Shown in pieces: positions 50,715 through 56,523 of a stretch of DNA of 56,523 bases; position 1 is the first letter of the stretch, and each line of letters begins with the position of its first letter. Both the position numbers and the translations under genes were made by a program. Source of the DNA: an uncultured Bacteroidota bacterium (GTDB lineage: Bacteria > Bacteroidota > Bacteroidia > Chitinophagales > Chitinophagaceae); assembly GCA_903887005.1 (NCBI GenBank), contig CAISOH010000200.1:1-56523 (forward strand). Direction: 5' to 3'. The notes beneath the pieces were generated by a model. That model worked only from the letters and a program-made list of their open reading frames with translations. It was not told the origin of the DNA and made no database searches.

Positions 50715-52925
50715 ATGAAGATTAATAAAAGTTATTTCGATAATCTTTCAGGTGATTTTTTAGGTGGCACATCCGCAATGCTGGTTGCCCTTCCTTCAAC
50801 TATTGCTTATGGACTCATGTGCTTTGCCCCGCTTGGGCCAAAATACGCTTCTGTTGCAGCAATAGGCGCTATATTGGGTACCATTCCATTATGCTTTTTA
50901 GCTCCTTTATTTGGAGGAATTAAAACCCTTGTTTCAGCGCCCACTGCCGCGACTGCCGCCGTGGTATCCGTATTTGTAGCAGAATTAGTAAATAGCGGGA
51001 ATGTTCCAATAGATGTTATTCCGGTTTATGTAACTATGCTTGGGATGTTGACAGGTTTACTCCAGATTGTAATAGGGAAATTTGGCGGTGGAAAGTTTAT
51101 AAAATACATTCCATTTCCTGTAATAACCGGTTACCTGAGCGGTTTGAGTTTACTGGTCCTTATCGGTCAATTGCCAAAACTTCTCGGTTTGCCAAAGGAT
51201 ATAAAACTGGCCAATGGCATTTTATTGCTTAATTACTGGAAATGGGAGAGTATATGCATAGGGTTGGTTACTATATTATTCATGGCAGTTACCAGGAGGT
51301 ATATTAAAAAAGTTCCGGCAGTAATTGCAGGATTATTTGCCGGAATAATTGCCTACTGGGCCATTGCATTGGTTGATCCTTCGTTGAGGACCCTGACCAA
51401 TAATCAGTATGTACTGGGAGAAATATCCACTTCGGCAACTGCGATAATGACCAATATCAGTCACCGGTGGTCTTTATTTTCATTTCTGAATTTTGAAATT
51501 CTAAAGACAATTCTTGTTCCGGGAATGACCATTATGTTGCTATTATCTATTAACACGCTGAATACCTGTATTATCCTTGATGGAATAACTTATTCTCATC
51601 ATAATCCTAAAAAAGAATTAATGATGCAGGGTTTAGGAAATATAGCTACCGGTTTGTTTTGTGGTATTCCCTGCGCGGGGATTCTTACATCATCTGCTGA
51701 AAATTTAAGGAGCGGAGGGAAAACAGCGATATCACAGATTTTTTTTGGTATTAATTCTTTAATAGTAATATTGATCTTCGGCAAATTCGTCGCATGGATA
51801 CCATTACCAGCTCTTGCCGGAATTTTAATCATGGTTGCAATAAGCCTGATTGATTTTACTATTTTCTACCTGCTGAAGCATAAATCAACTGTATTTGATT
51901 TCATAGTTATTATTACGGTTGTAATAGCGGCGGCAGAACTGGATTTAATAAAAGCCGCTGGCGTAGGTACTACCATGGCGATTTTATTGTTTTTAAAAGA
52001 GCAAATGGGCGCTTCCGTCATACGAAGAAAAATTTTCGGAGATCAGATTTTTTCTAAAAAAAACCGTCTGCAACATGAACAGGAGGTCCTTGAAATCAAG
52101 GGAAAACAAACAATTATTATCCAGCTTCACGGCCAGTTATTTTTCGGCACCACAGACCAACTCTTTTCAAAACTGGAGCCTTATTTTTCAAACTGCAGGT
52201 TCGTGGTACTGGATATGCATAGAATTCAATCATTGGATTATACTGCAGCAAATATGCTTAAAAAAATTCTTGTAAGAATTGTCGAAAAAAACGGATACCT
52301 GATCTTTTCATCCATTCCGGAAATCTTATCTACAGGACAGAACCCCAAAAAATATTTGCAAGATTTCGGTATTTTAAAACATCCGGGTGTCAAATTGTTC
52401 GATGACCTGGATTCAACACTTACCTGGATTGAAGATAAGATACTGAAAGACGAAATGGTACCGGCTTTCGATAATGATAAAATACTTGAATTATCAGAAA
52501 TGGAATTTTTTAACGGATTTTCAAAAAAATTCTTAGATACGATTACTGCATGTATTGTCACAAAAAGCTATAAACCGGGTGAATTGATTTTTAAAACAGG
52601 TGATGAAAGCGATGAAATATATTTTGTAAGACATGGGAACATAAAAATTGTTTTGCCGCTTAATGACGGGAAACAATTTCACCTCCAGACAGTATGTATG
52701 GGCGGGATATTCGGTGAGGGGGCTTTTATTGGTACGATTACCCGTTCAGCAGATGCAATATCTGTTGACGAAACTCATTTGTTTGTTCTGTCCCGCGATA
52801 AGTTCAACCTGGCAACAAATCTGCATCCGGAAGTTGCCGGTATTTTCTTCGAAAGGTTAGCGTTGATAATTGCCAACAGGCTCAGGCAGGCCAATAAGGA
52901 ATTAAAAGTTTTTCAGGAAAATTAG
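50715..52925 (+). CDS. SulP-family anion transporter with STAS and cyclic-nucleotide-binding domains
   Basis: 736 aa from the ATG at 50715 (MKINKSYFDNLSGDFLGG); the frame opens 14 codons earlier without a good start. Residues 1 to about 410 are the SulP core (FLGGTSAMLVALPSTIAYGLMCFAPLG, LVSAPTAATAAVVSVFVAEL, GLGNIATGLFCGIPCAG), about 440-570 a STAS domain (VVLDMHRIQSLDYTAANML), and about 600-730 a CAP/CRP-type binding domain with FGEGAFIGTITRSADA, which includes the Glu and Arg used to hold the cyclic-nucleotide phosphate. It would import or exchange sulfate, bicarbonate or another anion, perhaps gated by cAMP or cGMP. A cyclase remnant lies 150 bases upstream. Confidence 0.9.
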   Translation: MKINKSYFDNLSGDFLGGTSAMLVALPSTIAYGLMCFAPLGPKYASVAAIGAILGTIPLCFLAPLFGGIKTLVSAPTAATAAVVSVFVAELVNSGNVPIDVIPVYVTMLGMLTGLLQIVIGKFGGGKFIKYIPFPVITGYLSGLSLLVLIGQLPKLLGLPKDIKLANGILLLNYWKWESICIGLVTILFMAVTRRYIKKVPAVIAGLFAGIIAYWAIALVDPSLRTLTNNQYVLGEISTSATAIMTNISHRWSLFSFLNFEILKTILVPGMTIMLLLSINTLNTCIILDGITYSHHNPKKELMMQGLGNIATGLFCGIPCAGILTSSAENLRSGGKTAISQIFFGINSLIVILIFGKFVAWIPLPALAGILIMVAISLIDFTIFYLLKHKSTVFDFIVIITVVIAAAELDLIKAAGVGTTMAILLFLKEQMGASVIRRKIFGDQIFSKKNRLQHEQEVLEIKGKQTIIIQLHGQLFFGTTDQLFSKLEPYFSNCRFVVLDMHRIQSLDYTAANMLKKILVRIVEKNGYLIFSSIPEILSTGQNPKKYLQDFGILKHPGVKLFDDLDSTLTWIEDKILKDEMVPAFDNDKILELSEMEFFNGFSKKFLDTITACIVTKSYKPGELIFKTGDESDEIYFVRHGNIKIVLPLNDGKQFHLQTVCMGGIFGEGAFIGTITRSADAISVDETHLFVLSRDKFNLATNLHPEVAGIFFERLALIIANRLRQANKELKVFQEN

Positions 52926-52997
52926 GAATGCTTCTGCATAACACAATGTGAGACCTTCATAGTGTAAACTACTCAATGAACGCTTATAAAATCTTTA

Positions 52998-55118
52998 CTA
53001 AGCTGTCTTTTTAGGTAAGCGGATATAAAATATTGTCTCTTCACCTTCTCTGCTTTCAAAAGTGATGGTACCTCCGTTAGCTTCAACAATCTGGCGGCTT
53101 ATATATAAACCAAGCCCAAAGGGCTTTTCACCCAGGGTGCCATAGCGTTTCGAATCTGTAAAAATATCAAATACTTCCTGCTTTATATTTTCAGGGATAC
53201 CTATGCCATTATCTTTGATCTTTATTAGCACATTGGCATCGTCCTGTTCTAATGTAATTTCAATTACCTGTTTTGCATGGCTGAACTTAATAGCATTTCC
53301 TACCAGGTTATTTATGACACGACTTATTTTTTCGCGATTAACCAGGATATAAATAGGGGCCGGGGGTATGTTGGTAATTATTGTTTGTTGTTTTTCTTTT
53401 GCTTTGAAATTAAGCATTGTTGCGCACTCTGTGATGATCAAGCCAATATCCACCAGCTTTTTATTCGGTGATTCGGTATTCTCATTCTGGCTTGCTAATT
53501 CATTAATAAGTTCTAATGAGCCAAGAGATGCATTTTTTATTGTTGTCAAAGAGTCAAAAACCTCTTTTTTTGTCCGGTTGCCCATCATCATCAGGTCACT
53601 AATATATGCAATAGAGCCAATAGGGCTGCGCAGGTCGTGGGCAACGATCTGCAATATTCTTTCATTGTCTCTGTTTTTTTTCTCCAGTTCTGTTTTTTGA
53701 ATACTCACCTTTTTGTGCAGCCCCCTAACCCTTGTGTAGTTAAAATAAATTAAAGCAATAATAACCAAAACAAACATGGAGAAAGAAATAGCTATCCACA
53801 GATAGCTGCGCTGCCTATTTAACGCTATTGCGGCTATTTTCTCTTGTTTTACAGTCTTTACACTATCTTCCAGATGCTGGTGATCATACTGGTTCTTCAT
53901 TTCCAGCATCACTATTTTCTCCTTATTCTTCTTCGAGAAAAAGGAGTCTGTTAATACGTGGTAATTATTGGTATATTCTATAGCTTTTTTGAAGTTACCA
54001 CTTAGTTTGTACGCATCTGCGAGAGTTTCATAACAGTATTGAGTTAATTGGTATAATTGCATTTTTAAGCCTATCGCCACTCCTTGCTGAAGGTAATCAA
54101 TTGCTAAACGGAGACGGGCAGTCTTACTTACAGGAATTGAGATTTTCCCCTTGTACTTTTCTGCAATTTTTTCACCGGGTTCTTTAACTCTTTTTGTATT
54201 ATCAGCGTCTTTTACTAATGCAACATATGCATTGCCTATGGCGGCCAGAATGTATCCTTCCAATACTTTATTCCCGGTTTCTTCGGAAATCTTCAAGCTC
54301 ATTTGTTCATAATGTATTGCAATGAGATAATATTTCATTTCCATATAAATATTACCAATGATTTGGTATTCATATGCTACACTGTTTTTTTGCCATAATT
54401 CCTGGTATATTTTTAATGATTTAAAATGATACTCCAATGCTTTGGGAAAGTCATTTTGGTTAAAATAAACATTACCTATATTACCTTCATTTATTGCAAT
54501 ATTAAATTTATCATCAATCTCCATCTCTAATCTGATGGCTTTCTGATAAAATTCAATTGCATTGGAGTAATTGCCCTCTTCATTAAAAATAACGCCGATA
54601 CTTCCGTTAACAACTGCAGTTTTGTTTTTATCTCCTGTTCCTTCATATATTATTAAAGATTTAAAATAATATTCCAATGCTTTTGGAAAATCACTTTGTT
54701 GTTCATAAACATGCGCAATACTCAGGTTGGTCTCTCCAATATTTATTTTATCTCCTGTTTCTTCATATAATTTTAAAGACTTTTGAAAATATTCAATCGC
54801 CTTTGGATGATCAGATCTAATATCATAGTTATTTCCAAGGCTGTTATATGCCTTTGCTATTCCTTTTTTCCACTTTAGTCTTGTTGCCAGTTCCAGTTCC
54901 TGCTGTCCGTACTTAATTCCTTCATCTTGTTTAATATATCTATAATTAAACGACAAATCACCCAATAACTTTACCTTGTTGGTATCTTCTTTTGTTTTTG
55001 GCAATTCCTGCAATAGTGAATCAATCAGGGCTTGATCCTGATTTTGGGCATAGCTTCTATTATATCCACCAGCCCAAAGAAAGAGGAAGAGAAATACATA
55101 AAAGTGTCTCATTGCCAA
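52998..55118 (-). CDS. Sensor histidine kinase with TPR input domain
   Basis: 706 aa. A signal/anchor segment (MAMRHFYVFLFLFLWAGGY...YAQ) is followed by about seven TPR repeats (residues about 40-330; KAYNSLGNNYDIRSDHPKAI, ALEYYFKSLIIYEGTGD), a membrane segment (about 425-447), a coiled coil, HisKA with ILQIVAHDLRSPIGSI (His the phospho-acceptor), and HATPase (NNLVGNAIKFSH, IKDNGIGIPENI, GTLGEKPFGLGLYISRQIV). TPRs face the periplasm and probably sense a partner protein or peptide. It lies 69 bases downstream of the LytTR regulator gene on the same strand, so the two probably form a two-component system. Confidence 0.9.
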   Translation of the reverse strand: MAMRHFYVFLFLFLWAGGYNRSYAQNQDQALIDSLLQELPKTKEDTNKVKLLGDLSFNYRYIKQDEGIKYGQQELELATRLKWKKGIAKAYNSLGNNYDIRSDHPKAIEYFQKSLKLYEETGDKINIGETNLSIAHVYEQQSDFPKALEYYFKSLIIYEGTGDKNKTAVVNGSIGVIFNEEGNYSNAIEFYQKAIRLEMEIDDKFNIAINEGNIGNVYFNQNDFPKALEYHFKSLKIYQELWQKNSVAYEYQIIGNIYMEMKYYLIAIHYEQMSLKISEETGNKVLEGYILAAIGNAYVALVKDADNTKRVKEPGEKIAEKYKGKISIPVSKTARLRLAIDYLQQGVAIGLKMQLYQLTQYCYETLADAYKLSGNFKKAIEYTNNYHVLTDSFFSKKNKEKIVMLEMKNQYDHQHLEDSVKTVKQEKIAAIALNRQRSYLWIAISFSMFVLVIIALIYFNYTRVRGLHKKVSIQKTELEKKNRDNERILQIVAHDLRSPIGSIAYISDLMMMGNRTKKEVFDSLTTIKNASLGSLELINELASQNENTESPNKKLVDIGLIITECATMLNFKAKEKQQTIITNIPPAPIYILVNREKISRVINNLVGNAIKFSHAKQVIEITLEQDDANVLIKIKDNGIGIPENIKQEVFDIFTDSKRYGTLGEKPFGLGLYISRQIVEANGGTITFESREGEETIFYIRLPKKTA

Positions 55119-55187
55119 TTTTGATTAAGTAAAAATAAAAATTTAGTTTGCCGGGTTACAGGCTATTGCACAACCAATAAATTGTTA

Positions 55188-55931
55188 TCATGAGGTGAGC
55201 CTGAGTTCTTTCCTCAGGTTAGAGGTAAAAGCATCAGTTACTGTAAATGTTTTATAGGTGGTTTTCACCTCTTCTCCCGAATATTCTGTGATAAAAGATA
55301 CTTGTACCGCTTCGGCGCGGTTTATCTGGATAAATTTACTCTGCAAACCAGATGGTATTATATATCTGAGCGTATTGGTTAGAGTACTCTTGATATAATA
55401 TTCGGCCTTATCGGTAGCATATAGAAGACAAGTGTATTTTTTGTCTGACCTGAGACAAACAACATCTTTCCATGCTATTTTTTTGTATTTATTTCCTGAT
55501 TTTATAAAGAAAAATGAATAATCAACTGGTATATTAACATCGGCAACAACATGATTATGAAAATTATTGATGGCGCTCTGGATAGTAGCAATCAGGGAAA
55601 CCGGTGTTACCGGCTTGCACAAATAGGCCGACGGACCGGCTAATACTGCATCTTTTAATATATTTTTATCGGAAACGGAAGTAATAAATATATATGGCTT
55701 TCGGTAATGGGCGTTGATTAGTTTCCCTAATTCAATGCCGCTGTTCCGTTTAACCAGGTTAATGTCAAGCAATACTATATCATATACACAATTGTTGAGT
55801 GAAATGATCGCATCTTCAAAATTATTTGCAATACCGGCAACCGTATAACCGAAATCCTGCAAATTCATGGAGAGACCGTCAGACCATATAGATTCATCTT
55901 CAATTATTAATACCGATATTTCTTCAGTCAT
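55188..55931 (-). CDS. LytTR-family response regulator
   Basis: 247 aa from the ATG at 55929-55931 (MTEEISVLIIEDESIW); the frame opens ten codons earlier. Receiver domain (about 1-125) with acidic pair IIEDE, phospho-acceptor D56 in VLLDINLV and the Lys of YLCKPVTP; LytTR DNA-binding domain (about 145-245) with KKIAWKDVVCLRSDKKYTCLL and KFIQINRAEAVQVSFI. It precedes the TPR kinase gene, and a promoter with boxes at 56000-56031 precedes it. The target genes are unknown. Confidence 0.92.
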   Translation of the reverse strand: MTEEISVLIIEDESIWSDGLSMNLQDFGYTVAGIANNFEDAIISLNNCVYDIVLLDINLVKRNSGIELGKLINAHYRKPYIFITSVSDKNILKDAVLAGPSAYLCKPVTPVSLIATIQSAINNFHNHVVADVNIPVDYSFFFIKSGNKYKKIAWKDVVCLRSDKKYTCLLYATDKAEYYIKSTLTNTLRYIIPSGLQSKFIQINRAEAVQVSFITEYSGEEVKTTYKTFTVTDAFTSNLRKELRLTS

Positions 55932-55999
55932 AGCCCGTGTATTATAAAAAACGATTCCCAAAAAAAATCATTAAAGACCCTTTTATCTAAAATATCGGA

Positions 56000-56031
56000 T
56001 AAATCTATAGAAATTTAATTAGCGTAACAAA
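56000..56031 (-). promoter_or_regulatory. Promoter of the LytTR regulator/TPR kinase unit
   Basis: On the minus strand TTTG (56028-56031), a 20-base spacer and TAGATTTA (56000-56007), one mismatch from the -7 consensus, about 70 bases before the start codon. Confidence 0.6.
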
Positions 56032-56395
56032 TTAATTAACTATTAATAATAAACCTTTGTACAACAAACCCAAATAAAGAATCGCAACAACAAGTAATAT
56101 TGACATTTCCCCAAATCCAAATTTTGTTTAGCAATCCAAATTTTACAAATAGGTTCTCAAATATCATTTGCAAAATGAGTGCGGAATTTGTTTCGGCAAA
56201 ATTTGTCAAACATAGGGAATCTCTATAATCGGAATTTTATGCTGTTAACCTTTTTTTATACAGGTAAAAAAACTCTTATGACCCTGAAAATGTTGTTTCA
56301 ACACCTTATTTGATACGGTTCATTACCCTTGGGATTAAATTCATTATTTTATTTCATTGCTTTGTGTATTCATTCACTCTTAAAAAAACAAAAAC
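56032..56395. other. Intergenic region before the partial gene
   Basis: AT-rich, no gene. Words TCCAAATTTTG, CCAAATTTTAC and CAAAATTTG repeat loosely around 56114-56210. No clear promoter for the 56396 gene was found. Confidence 0.5.
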
Positions 56396-56523
56396 ATGAA
56401 AAAATTAATGCTTTTCGCGCTGGTATCAGCTTTCACTTTGGGTTCCTCATATGCACAAGATCATAAGGCGCCACCACCACCTCCTCCACAAAACAGGCCA
56501 GAACCATTGGCTAAACCAAATTC
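56396..56523 (+). CDS. Secreted proline-rich protein, partial (right edge)
   Basis: The first 42 codons are present. Start ATG at 56396, signal peptide MKKLMLFALVSAFTLGSSYA with cleavage before QDH, then KAPPPPPPQNRPEPLAKPN. The rest lies beyond the window, so the product cannot be named. Its start is preceded by an A-rich leader typical of the phylum. Confidence 0.75.
   Translation, partial: MKKLMLFALVSAFTLGSSYAQDHKAPPPPPPQNRPEPLAKPN

Overview
The window is a chromosomal piece of a Bacteroidota genome, most likely from the Chitinophagaceae/Sphingobacteriia side. The grounds are: two giant secreted proteins ending in type IX secretion (T9SS) type A sorting domains; the gliding ABC genes gldF-gldG followed by a DUF4340 gene; the order rpmB-rpmG-DUF4295; BshB1 (bacillithiol) and Mpl (peptidoglycan recycling); TSP3-OmpA proteins; A-rich leaders; and several promoters of the Bacteroidota form TTTG-N18-20-TAnnTTTG. 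No tRNA, rRNA, CRISPR array, prophage or intact insertion sequence was seen.

Layout. 1-1450: a decayed repeat island with a 67-bp tandem repeat, about ten small hairpins (mostly with 3-base loops TTC/GAA or GTT/AAC) and a frameshifted remnant of a REP-associated tyrosine transposase. 1971-16195: surface-adhesin region, with a 1803-aa and an 1852-aa T9SS cargo protein carrying ALK-like glycine-rich domains, the second in an apparent operon with a TSP3-OmpA outer-membrane protein; a roughly 500-bp foldback element lies between the two. 16541-25972: mainly minus-strand housekeeping and envelope genes (polyprenol-phosphate sugar transferase, DEDDh exonuclease, mpl, two paralogous beta-barrels, a transglutaminase-like protein, WbqC-like, EamA transporter). 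26187-30935: large polytopic membrane proteins of probable GT-C type, one with a TPR tail, and a remnant of a duplicated copy. 31046-37128: VIT-type transporter, a small sensor-like protein, DAG-kinase-like, DUF488, then gldF-gldG-DUF4340. 37179-45108: VanX-type dipeptidase, an orphan secreted protein, ALDH7-type dehydrogenase, an orphan envelope protein, a PadR regulator coupled to a membrane gene broken by one stop codon, and lysS. 45420-50563: GlsB/YeaQ protein, ribosomal operon, bshB1, a frameshifted YceI gene, two YtxH proteins, a Cse60-like small protein, a low-complexity secreted protein and a cyclase remnant. 50715-55931: SulP-STAS-cyclic-nucleotide-binding transporter and a LytTR regulator/TPR-kinase pair. 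A partial secreted proline-rich protein runs off the right end.

How it fits together. The T9SS cargo proteins, the OmpA partner and GldFG point to a surface adhesion/gliding lifestyle. A polyprenol-phosphate sugar synthase plus three GT-C-like membrane proteins would suit lipid-linked glycosylation of exported proteins (inference). Five genes are broken (transposase, GT-C-like copy, PadR-linked membrane protein, YceI, cyclase), and intergenic DNA is full of short-word repeats and hairpins.

The best candidates for something undescribed are: (1) the adhesin/OmpA operon, in which ALK-type glycine-rich domains appear to be inserted inside Ig-like domains; (2) the family of triloop hairpins; (3) the foldback element at 7484-7985 and the 158-bp inverted-repeat element at 17323-17480; (4) a perfect 16-bp palindrome found three times, twice inside conserved genes. 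None was checked by database search.
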